Of a stretch of 31,876 nucleotides of DNA, positions 25,319 through 31,876 are shown in pieces. The position numbers were made by a program, and so were the translations under genes. How positions within the stretch are numbered: the first letter of the stretch is position 1; each line of letters opens with the position of its first letter. Origin of the DNA: JABAAE01 sp036336715 (GTDB lineage: Bacteria > Planctomycetota > Planctomycetia > Pirellulales > Pirellulaceae); contig JAYZFP010000141.1 in the NCBI GenBank assembly GCA_036336715.1, positions 1-31,876 of the forward strand, in the 5' to 3' direction. Under the pieces are notes generated by a model. That model was not told where the DNA came from. It did no database searches and was given only the letters and a program-made list of their open reading frames with translations.

Positions 25319-25324
25319 TATAAT
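25319..25324 (+). promoter_or_regulatory. consensus -10 box just before the LamG/PSD1 gene start
   Basis: A perfect TATAAT lies at 25319-25324, six bases before the ATG at 25331. If it is used, transcription would begin at or next to the ATG and give a leaderless mRNA. No good -35 box is seen at 16-18 bases. Confidence 0.45.
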
Positions 25325-25330
25325 CAGCTC

Positions 25331-28300
25331 ATGCCAAGATCCTCACTTTTCATTCTTTACCTGTTCATTGGCACTGCAGCGAGTGCCAATGAATATGCCG
25401 AGCTCGTAGAAAGCCATAACCCGGCACTGTACTGGAGTTACTCTCAGGACCAGGGAACAGGAACACTGAAACTCATTCCCGAGCATGCCAACTCCCTGCC
25501 ACCCCGCCGTGGCATCGGGGGCCTAGCAGGCACCTACTCGAGATCTTCGCTATCGGGTCGTTGCTTTTCGAAACTGGATCATGACGCCAACCAGGCACTC
25601 ACCGAGTTGCTCAACGGATCCTTCACCTTCGAAGTGTGGTTCCTCGATCAAGCAGGCAAGCCAAACGACAAGATCAATTACTCCATCCTCTACAAAGCCG
25701 ATGGAGACAGGTTTACCGAAAACTCGATGTGGCTTTACCGGAAACGCCAGGATGGAAACCTCCTGTTTACCATCCAGAGCAAAACCGATGCGAACATCCG
25801 GCTTGAAATCGAAAATCCTGCGTTGATCACTCCTGGCAATGAACGCAGATTCCATCATTTGGCAATTTCCGTCAGCCGCACTAAAAATTACAGCAGGGCC
25901 ACCGCATACCTCAACGGGCAGGCCGTCGCGCGTACATCCATCGAAGGTGTTGTCGAATTCCACAACGACGGTGACTGGATTATCGGCAACAACCATTTCC
26001 GCAACAGTCCTTGGGAAGGTCGCCTGGATGAAATCGCGTTGTACTCGCGTGCCTTAACCCAGGCTGAAATCAGCAAGCATTTTGAGACAGGCTCAAAACT
26101 CATCCAGCCGGCAATGAAGCGGAGTCCCAGCCTGGCCGAGAAAGAACGTTTTTTTGAAACAAGCATCCGCCCCCTCCTCAGGGAACGTTGCGCCGAATGC
26201 CACAGCGGTGAAGACAGTACCGAAAGCCCGTTTTCCGTTCAATCCAGGGAGGATTTGATTACCGGTGGCCTGCACGGCCCGTCGATCGTTCCATTCCGCG
26301 CCGAAGACAGCCTCCTGATTGCAGCAGTCCAAAAGACGCACAAAGAACTAAGAATGCCTCCGGGTGAAGATGACAACCTGACGCGGCAAGAGATTGCCCT
26401 GTTTTATCAGTGGATAAACGACGGGGCAATTTGGCCAGGATCCTCCCAGAACCTCAAGCAGACACCTCGAGCAACCGTTTCCGAGGCGATCGAATTTGAT
26501 CCCGAAACAGACTGGGCTTTTGTTCCGCGACGTGTCACGCACCCCCCCAAAGCCGGGACGGATCGCTGGAACCGAAATCCAATCGATCAGTTTCTTGAAG
26601 CAGCCAGATCGGAACGGAAATTCACATCCAATCCACGAGCAGATCGTCGCACACTGATTCGCCGGGCAACGCTGGATTTGACCGGCCTTCCTCCAACGGT
26701 TGAGGAATTAACTGCTTACCTTGAGGATCCAGCTGATGAACAGACTGCATTTTCCACCGTAGTGGATCGACTTCTCCAATCCCCTCGCTACGGCGAGCGA
26801 CAGGGACGTCTTTGGCTGGACGTAGCGAGGTACGCCGACACCCAGGGCGATGTTGGAGACATCCCGATCCACTCCGCCTACCTGTATCGAAACTGGGTGA
26901 TCAACGCTCTCAACGATGACATGCCCTACAACTCTTTCATTCAGGCACAAATTGCCGGTGACATTCTGGCAGTCCTTTCATCCGACTCCAATGAGGCCAA
27001 GGGGCTTAACGTCGCCACTGGCTTCATTGCACTGAGCAGACGTTTCGGAAACAGAAAGGCCGACAGCCTGCACATGACCATTGAGGACACAATGGATACA
27101 CTGGGTCGGGGCGTCATGGGAATCACGCTCCGATGTGCTCGCTGCCATGACCACAAATTCGATCCAATCCCCACCGCAGATTACTACGGCATCTATGGCG
27201 TCTTTCAAAGTACGGTCTACCCGTGGATGGGGATGTCAGACGAAAAGTCACCTCTCGACCTGAACCCGCACGACCCGTTAAAAAGCTCATCAACGGTCGC
27301 CCGTGAATACTGGGAGCTCATCGCCCGGTACGAGTATCAGATCAACAACCATTTTCGGCCATGGCTTCAACCAACACTTCGAGCATTCAAAAAGGCTGAT
27401 GTTGACCTGAAATCACAAGCGGCGAAACTTGTCGAACTTCAAGGCAACACGAACAGCGACCCCAATGTGATCGCTTCTCTCAGGGAGTCGATTGAATCAC
27501 TGAAAGAAAAACGGGAGTCCCACCGTGCCTTTCGGTCAGGCAAGTTCCGTGAGCTGATGCTTCACGGGTTGGAATGGGTGAAACAGAAAAAGGACAAGCT
27601 CGGCAAGGAGCCGCCATACGATTTCGTATTCAGCGTCAGGGAAGGGGATGCAGCCGACTCACCCATCCACTTGAGAGGTAACCCGGAAAACCCCGGCAAG
27701 GTCATTCCGAGACATTTTCTCTCCACGATCAAACCGGTAAATGAGGTCAAAATCGACCAGGGTTCCGGAAGGCTGCAATTGGCTCAATGGCTGACAGAAG
27801 ACAGCCATCCCCTTACGGCTCGCGTTCTGGTCAATCGAATTTGGGCGCAACACTTTGGACAGGGAATCGTAACGACTCTGGACAACTTTGGGCGGCAGGG
27901 CGCCCGACCGAGTCATCCCCAGCTGCTCGACTGGCTTGCAGAATCCTTTATTGCTGATGGATGGTCCATCAAAAAGCTCCATCGACGGATCATGTTGACG
28001 GAGACCTATCAGTTAAGCAGCCTGGACGGAAATCCCGGGACTCAAAATCGCGACCCTGGTAACCGTTGGCTTTGGCGTTTCTCAAGGCGACGTCTTGACG
28101 CAGAATCCATCCGCGATTCCATTCTGTTCACCAGTGGCGAATTGAACACGACACAACCAGGTGCTCATCCACTGGATCCCTGGTACAAGACCAGATACAA
28201 CCTCAACAATCCGTTTCATAGTGAATACGACCACGATCATCGAAGCGTGTACCTGATCACACAACGGATCTTCCGCCATTCAATACTCGGGTTGTTTGAC

Positions 28301-28642
28301 AGCCCTGACACGAACAGCAGCACTGCTGAACGGCCATCAACAACCAGTCCGGCGCAGGCTCTCTTCCTGATGAATTCCCGGTTTATTCGCAGACACTCCA
28401 ACAGCCTGGCCCGCCTGGTGGTTGACCAGGCTGACACGGACAACGCCAGGATCGACTGGCTATTCAATAGGATTTACGGCAGATCAACGACAGAATCCGA
28501 GCGGGAAAGGCTGAGTGAATTCCTGGAATCCTATCGGCAGGCCCCGGCCAGCCTGGAAAACCGGAAGACTGATTCGCCGCCTGAATACCAGGCTTTGTGC
28601 CGTGTTTTGTTGACTACCAACCACTTTTTTTTCATCGACTAA
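25331..28642 (+). CDS. LamG, PSCyt1 (cytochrome c-like), DUF1549 and DUF1553 domain protein
   Basis: The 1103-residue exported protein starts with a signal peptide (LFILYLFIGTAASA, cleavage near residue 20). A LamG/concanavalin-like domain follows (about 30-255; NGSFTFEVWFLDQ, WEGRLDEIALYSRALTQAEI). Next comes a PSCyt1 region with a heme-type CAECH motif (287-291), then DUF1549 (about 410-615) beginning NPIDQFLEAARSERKF. It contains RRATLDLTGLPPTVEEL, SPRYGERQGRLWLDVARYAD and a second CxxCH, CARCH (602-606). DUF1553 follows from about 815 (LAQWLTEDSHPLTARVLVNR, IWAQHFGQGIV, LLDWLAE). These are planctomycete-specific families, often next to DUF1501 and sulfatase genes, and thought to act in polysaccharide breakdown. 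An N-terminal LamG supports carbohydrate binding. The DUF1501 gene starts four bases after the stop. Confidence 0.93.
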   Translation: MPRSSLFILYLFIGTAASANEYAELVESHNPALYWSYSQDQGTGTLKLIPEHANSLPPRRGIGGLAGTYSRSSLSGRCFSKLDHDANQALTELLNGSFTFEVWFLDQAGKPNDKINYSILYKADGDRFTENSMWLYRKRQDGNLLFTIQSKTDANIRLEIENPALITPGNERRFHHLAISVSRTKNYSRATAYLNGQAVARTSIEGVVEFHNDGDWIIGNNHFRNSPWEGRLDEIALYSRALTQAEISKHFETGSKLIQPAMKRSPSLAEKERFFETSIRPLLRERCAECHSGEDSTESPFSVQSREDLITGGLHGPSIVPFRAEDSLLIAAVQKTHKELRMPPGEDDNLTRQEIALFYQWINDGAIWPGSSQNLKQTPRATVSEAIEFDPETDWAFVPRRVTHPPKAGTDRWNRNPIDQFLEAARSERKFTSNPRADRRTLIRRATLDLTGLPPTVEELTAYLEDPADEQTAFSTVVDRLLQSPRYGERQGRLWLDVARYADTQGDVGDIPIHSAYLYRNWVINALNDDMPYNSFIQAQIAGDILAVLSSDSNEAKGLNVATGFIALSRRFGNRKADSLHMTIEDTMDTLGRGVMGITLRCARCHDHKFDPIPTADYYGIYGVFQSTVYPWMGMSDEKSPLDLNPHDPLKSSSTVAREYWELIARYEYQINNHFRPWLQPTLRAFKKADVDLKSQAAKLVELQGNTNSDPNVIASLRESIESLKEKRESHRAFRSGKFRELMLHGLEWVKQKKDKLGKEPPYDFVFSVREGDAADSPIHLRGNPENPGKVIPRHFLSTIKPVNEVKIDQGSGRLQLAQWLTEDSHPLTARVLVNRIWAQHFGQGIVTTLDNFGRQGARPSHPQLLDWLAESFIADGWSIKKLHRRIMLTETYQLSSLDGNPGTQNRDPGNRWLWRFSRRRLDAESIRDSILFTSGELNTTQPGAHPLDPWYKTRYNLNNPFHSEYDHDHRSVYLITQRIFRHSILGLFDSPDTNSSTAERPSTTSPAQALFLMNSRFIRRHSNSLARLVVDQADTDNARIDWLFNRIYGRSTTESERERLSEFLESYRQAPASLENRKTDSPPEYQALCRVLLTTNHFFFID

Positions 28643-28646
28643 TTTC

Positions 28647-30041
28647 GTGACGCTTTACACGACCAACATCAGCCGTCGAACTGCAATCCAGCGCATGGGC
28701 CAGGCAATGGCTGCGGCCTCCATTCCCCGGATAGTTCCCGGCAGTTCCGCGGTACTGGGAAAAGACCTGCCACAACCCCATTTTCCACCAAAAGCCAAAC
28801 AGGTGATCGTCCTCTACATGTCAGGCGGGTACTCCCATGTTGATACATTTGATCCGAAACCCCGTCTCGCAAGGGAGCACGATACTTCCATTGGCCATGA
28901 ATTTGGTCGCAAGGATTTCGACCGGTACCTGAAGGCCGCAAACTGGGCTTTCCAACCAAACCGGCACTGCGGCACGGAAGTAAGCGACCTGTTTCCCAAC
29001 ATCCGCGGGCAGATGCACCAGTGCGCACTGATTCGCTCAATGAACTGTGACCACATTGACCACGGCGAAGCCACGCTGCAACTGCATACCGGTAGTACAG
29101 GCTTCGCCATGCCGTCATTGGGGGCCTGGCTGAACCATGGTCTTGGAACGTTGAATCCCTCCATGCCCGGGCATGTTGTCATCTCGGAGCACCGGCCTTA
29201 TGCAGGGCCTCAAATCTGGGACTCAATTTTTTTGCCGGGTAAAAATGCAGGTGTGCAGATCACCCCCGGCAAGACGCCCATCGCCAACCTTCATCGATCC
29301 GCGACCATTGAAAGACAGTCTCTGGAACTTGGACTGTTGAAGTCTCTCAACGAACAACATTTGCAGGGTCGAGAATCCGACATGCAACTCCGGGCCCGAA
29401 TGGGTTCCTTTGAAACCGCCAGGGGATTGCAGGCGGACGCTCCGGAAATCCTGGATCTGGGCAGGGAAACGAAGGCCACATTGGATTTGTATGGAGCATC
29501 CGCCGACAAGCCCACCTCGTACGCGTCCCAAGTGATCATGGCTCGTCGCATGATCGAAGCCGGTGTGAGATTTGTGGAAGTCATTGATGCTGTCGGCGCT
29601 TGTCGTGACAACTGGGATGCAGCGCATCGTGACATTGCCTCACACGAAAAGTATGCGAAACGAGTCGACCAGCCGGCCGCTGCCCTGATACAGGATCTCA
29701 AGCAACGCGGTATGCTCCAGGATGTGCTGGTAATTTTCTGCACAGAATTTGGCCGCACGCCGTGGGCCCAGGACGGCAAAGGCACCAGGAGCCGGGCACA
29801 TCATCCGCACGCTTACTCCTGCTGGATGGCGGGAGCGGGCATCAAGGGTGGCATCGTCCACGGCGAAACAGATGACATTGGCAACAAGGTTGTCCGGGAT
29901 GCTGTGCACGTGCATGATTTTCATGCGACGATCCTGCACCTGATGGGATTAAATCACGAGAAACTGGTTTATCGCCATGCCGGTCGCGATTTTCGACTGA
30001 CGGATGTCCATGGGCGAGTCGCAAAGAAACTCCTGTGCTAG
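28647..30041 (+). CDS. DUF1501 protein with Tat signal peptide
   Basis: The 464-residue protein starts at GTG 28647. This start is preferred because it includes the twin-arginine motif SRRTAIQRMG (residues 9-18), which a later ATG would remove. The body is DUF1501, an alkaline-phosphatase/sulfatase-like fold: KQVIVLYMSGGYSHVDTFDP, then CDHIDHGEATLQLHTG, then IFCTEFGRTPWAQDG, then AHHPHAYSCWMAGAGIKGG and HGETDDIG. The usual GRDHHP is SRAHHP here. The Asp/His sites that would bind metal appear to be present. The gene follows the DUF1549/DUF1553 gene by four bases, the standard planctomycete pair. The biochemical role is not established. Confidence 0.95.
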   Translation: MTLYTTNISRRTAIQRMGQAMAAASIPRIVPGSSAVLGKDLPQPHFPPKAKQVIVLYMSGGYSHVDTFDPKPRLAREHDTSIGHEFGRKDFDRYLKAANWAFQPNRHCGTEVSDLFPNIRGQMHQCALIRSMNCDHIDHGEATLQLHTGSTGFAMPSLGAWLNHGLGTLNPSMPGHVVISEHRPYAGPQIWDSIFLPGKNAGVQITPGKTPIANLHRSATIERQSLELGLLKSLNEQHLQGRESDMQLRARMGSFETARGLQADAPEILDLGRETKATLDLYGASADKPTSYASQVIMARRMIEAGVRFVEVIDAVGACRDNWDAAHRDIASHEKYAKRVDQPAAALIQDLKQRGMLQDVLVIFCTEFGRTPWAQDGKGTRSRAHHPHAYSCWMAGAGIKGGIVHGETDDIGNKVVRDAVHVHDFHATILHLMGLNHEKLVYRHAGRDFRLTDVHGRVAKKLLC

Positions 30042-30113
30042 AAACGGCTTTGGCCTCGCTGCAACGCGCAATGCAGACCCAACCCTCGGCCCGCGTGGTC
30101 AAAACAGGACTTT

Positions 30114-30145
30114 GCTCAATCAACCCGGCACAAACCCGATTGAGC
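30114..30145 (+). repeat. perfect 8-bp inverted repeat downstream of the DUF1501 gene
   Basis: GCTCAATC (30114-30121) and GATTGAGC (30138-30145) are perfectly complementary, with a 16-base loop. No T-run follows, so it may be a processing or stability hairpin and not an intrinsic terminator. Confidence 0.5.
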
Positions 30146-30188
30146 GACAATTCTGTTCCACATTGCTTCGCAGCCATTCGTCTCCGGC

Positions 30189-30216
30189 TGTAAAGCAGGG
30201 ATTGTAAAGCAGGGAT
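30189..30216 (+). repeat. tandem duplication of a 14-bp unit
   Basis: The unit TGTAAAGCAGGGAT occurs twice in direct succession without mismatch, in the gap between the DUF1501 gene and DUF1559 copy B. A further short repeat, AACTGTCAC, occurs at 30239 and 30252. No gene is supported between 30042 and 30313. Confidence 0.85.
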
Positions 30217-30313
30217 CAGGAGCCGATCGCTCCGATTAAACTGTCACGGTGAACTGTCACTCCGAGTCCGCCATCACTCTCGAGGCGTTCATCACCCGGG
30301 CAGCTCGTGTTGG

Positions 30314-31306
30314 CTAGTGCAAACCGTCGTAGTTGATGATCTCGCTGTCACCACGGTTACAAAGTCTGCCCAGCGTGATCGTATCGATGGTGCTGGAAAT
30401 CGCCTGGACGCTACCATCGGCCAACGCGAAATTGCAGATCTGGGGATGGTAACTCCCAAATTGAAAGACCACGGGAGTGTCCTGGAACCGGTTCCTGACA
30501 ATGGGAACCCCAGGCCCTCCCACGCGGGCGATTGCGGCAAACTCAAGACCGGAGTAGATCGGGCCATCCACAGGATTGACCCGAAATTTGCTGGGGGGAA
30601 TATGCGCTTCACCAATCAGGAACGTGTTACTCGTTCCATCCAGCAGGCTGGCCATGCGCAGGCGATCCACCCAACCGGTGGGCATCCCCCGGTGACAAAC
30701 CGGACGAACACTGATCAGGTAACCGGTCCCATTTCCGGCGTAATAAAAATCAGAGCTTGCGCCGGAAGCACCTGATGAAACATCACCATGGTTGGCCGCG
30801 TAGTCCCCCAGCGCACCCCCCGCCACGCGAAACTTGATGCCGCTGCCACATCCGCAGGCGGCCTTATGCTCTACGAAGGAGTCTTCAGACACAGCGGCCT
30901 CAAATCTCCGTCGACTGGGACAGGTAAAAACGGGAAGCGATTGCTGAACGGATTCCCGGGGTGCCATCTCGAAACTGTCAAAGAGATCAAAATCCTCGTA
31001 CAGGTTCGCCTGCTCAAGAAAGGGAAGAATATGGACGAACCAGGAAGGTTGATCGTAGGCGCAGCTGTATACTGCCGGTTCCCCCGGGCGTCGTGCAAAG
31101 CGGGCGGGAGGAAGGATTTTCCGGCTGTCGTGATAGTGGCTTACCGACAGCGCCATCTGCTTCAGGTTGTTCTGGCATTGGATACGATTGGCAGCCTCCC
31201 TTGCAGATTGAATCGCCGGCATCAGCAGACCGATCAAAATGCCAATGATGGCAATCACCACCAGAAGCTCAATCAGGGTAAACGCAGTTCTGGAATGGAT
31301 CCTCAT
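30314..31306 (-). CDS. DUF1559 protein with type IV pilin-like N-terminus (copy B)
   Basis: This 330-residue protein has the N-terminus MRIHSRTAFTLIELLVVIAI and the same succession of DUF1559 motifs as copy A, ending with HPQICNFALADGSV (H-X9-DG). By hand alignment 267 of 330 positions are identical, with one single-residue gap near the CGCG motif (about residue 152). The most divergent parts are the first eight residues and the region around residues 140-155; the C-terminal 100 residues are nearly unchanged. Like copy A it has Ala before the FTLIE site. Unlike copy A it has no lipoprotein gene attached. It is divergent from the sulfatase gene. Confidence 0.95.
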   Translation of the reverse strand: MRIHSRTAFTLIELLVVIAIIGILIGLLMPAIQSAREAANRIQCQNNLKQMALSVSHYHDSRKILPPARFARRPGEPAVYSCAYDQPSWFVHILPFLEQANLYEDFDLFDSFEMAPRESVQQSLPVFTCPSRRRFEAAVSEDSFVEHKAACGCGSGIKFRVAGGALGDYAANHGDVSSGASGASSDFYYAGNGTGYLISVRPVCHRGMPTGWVDRLRMASLLDGTSNTFLIGEAHIPPSKFRVNPVDGPIYSGLEFAAIARVGGPGVPIVRNRFQDTPVVFQFGSYHPQICNFALADGSVQAISSTIDTITLGRLCNRGDSEIINYDGLH

Positions 31307-31351
31307 GGATGATCCCGTCTAAGCATCATTTTTCAAACAAGCCCCAACAGC

Positions 31352-31381
31352 ATGATAAGTAAACAGCCGGAAATCGTCCAA
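31352..31381 (-). promoter_or_regulatory. likely promoter for DUF1559 copy B
   Basis: On the minus strand TTGGAC (31376-31381) and TATCAT (31352-31357) are 18 bases apart. The transcript would start near 31345, giving a leader of about 40 bases. Confidence 0.4.
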
Positions 31382-31488
31382 TCAAAACAGCGTGATTATT
31401 CGTGCCAAAACAGCTTTCCCGGGGTCCTTTTCGGGCGGTGCAAACCGGATCGATGAAAAACCAGGTTCCGGGGATCCCCGGCCGTCGT

Positions 31489-31496
31489 GCTATAAT
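31489..31496 (+). promoter_or_regulatory. extended -10 promoter for the sulfatase gene
   Basis: The sequence TGCTATAAT ends at 31496, an extended -10 pattern (TG, one base, TATAAT). It is 27 bases before the ATG at 31524, leaving a leader of about 20 bases. A -35 box is not evident, as often seen with extended -10 promoters. Confidence 0.5.
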
Positions 31497-31523
31497 GGGA
31501 TGGTTCACCAAATTGGATCCATC

Positions 31524-31876
31524 ATGAAATCTGTTCTCCCCTGCCTGGTCTGGCTGCTGGTACCTCCCTGTTGGGTTGCCAGCCTGCCTGCTCAGGAAAA
31601 CCAGCCCAACATCCTGCTGATCCTGGCCGACGACATGGGATATGGCGACCTCGGTTGCATGGGTAGCAAAAAACTCAGGACGCCCATGATCGATGGACTG
31701 CGGATGTCAGGTGTTCTCTGTTCCCAGGCCTATGTTTGCAGTCCCGTCTGTTCACCGTCGCGGGCGGGTCTGATCACCGGACGTGACCCGAGGAGATTTG
31801 GTTATGAGGGCAACCTCAATGCAGCGGCAGCCAATTACGCGACTCGTCCGGAACTCCTGGGACTGCCCCCCGGTGA
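31524..31876 (+). CDS. sulfatase, N-terminal part (gene continues past the window)
   Basis: 117 complete codons are visible. A signal peptide (LPCLVWLLVPPCWVASLPAQ, cleavage near residue 23) is followed by NILLILADDMGYGDLGCMG, with the metal-binding Asp pair (36-37), and by VCSPVCSPSRAGLITGR. Cys 76 in CSPSR is the residue changed to formylglycine in type I sulfatases. The family removes sulfate esters from carbohydrates or aryl substrates in the periplasm. The gene lies beside the LamG/DUF1549/DUF1553 and DUF1501 pair, which fits a locus for sulfated polysaccharides. The frame is open to the last base of the window, so length and C-terminus are unknown. Confidence 0.93.
   Translation, partial: MKSVLPCLVWLLVPPCWVASLPAQENQPNILLILADDMGYGDLGCMGSKKLRTPMIDGLRMSGVLCSQAYVCSPVCSPSRAGLITGRDPRRFGYEGNLNAAAANYATRPELLGLPPG

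Larger units (their letters stand above)
24954..25330. other. 377-bp divergent intergenic region with hairpin and promoter
   Basis: This lies between the ABC operon and the LamG-DUF1549-DUF1553 gene. Small frames (25025-25288, 25066-25323) have no domain or ribosome site and are not supported. The region holds a strong inverted repeat at 25258-25286 and a TATAAT at 25319. Confidence 0.5.

Noticed and set aside
1..31876. A mobile element, prophage or CRISPR array
   Set aside because: No transposase, integrase, phage structural gene or regularly spaced repeat was seen; the short repeats noted are local.

Overview
The window reads as chromosomal DNA from a member of the Planctomycetota. The main pointers are planctomycete-typical families: two DUF1559 proteins with pilin-like N-termini, a DUF1549/DUF1553 cytochrome-type protein followed by a Tat-exported DUF1501 protein, a sulfatase, and small secreted lipoproteins. 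Shine-Dalgarno sites are weak or missing at many starts. I saw no tRNA, rRNA, CRISPR array, insertion sequence or phage gene.

Layout: 1-5311 holds the end of an unidentified coiled-coil-like protein, a small orphan protein, a membrane acyltransferase carrying an ankyrin domain in one loop, a DUF3592 membrane protein and a two-pore-helix potassium-channel-like protein. 5745-11988 is a tight three-gene operon: a lipoprotein membrane-fusion adaptor, an RND transporter and a translationally coupled protein of unknown function. It ends in a clear intrinsic terminator at 12107-12137. 12247-14654 (minus strand) holds a DUF502 membrane protein, a carboxypeptidase-regulatory-like lipoprotein and the first DUF1559 protein, whose last codons overlap the lipoprotein start.

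15195-22692 is a plus-strand block: a small Cys/His-rich exported protein, then five closely packed genes (DUF58, membrane transglutaminase-like protein, MoxR AAA+ ATPase, a His-containing lipoprotein, and an ArsP/DUF318-type permease). The first three form the known MoxR-DUF58-transglutaminase module, here with Ser in place of the catalytic Cys. The lipoprotein and permease look like an added transport arm. 22708-24953 (minus strand) is a two-gene ABC-2 exporter.

25331-31876 is a planctomycete degradation-type locus: a LamG-PSCyt1-DUF1549-DUF1553 protein, a DUF1501 protein, a second DUF1559 protein about 81% identical to the first, and the start of a sulfatase carrying the CSPSR formylglycine motif.

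The most unusual points are the ankyrin insertion in the acyltransferase, the Cys-to-Ser transglutaminase in an operon with a permease and lipoprotein, the ~170-residue insertion in the RND adaptor with its coupled partner gene, and a promoter that would give a near-leaderless mRNA at 25319.
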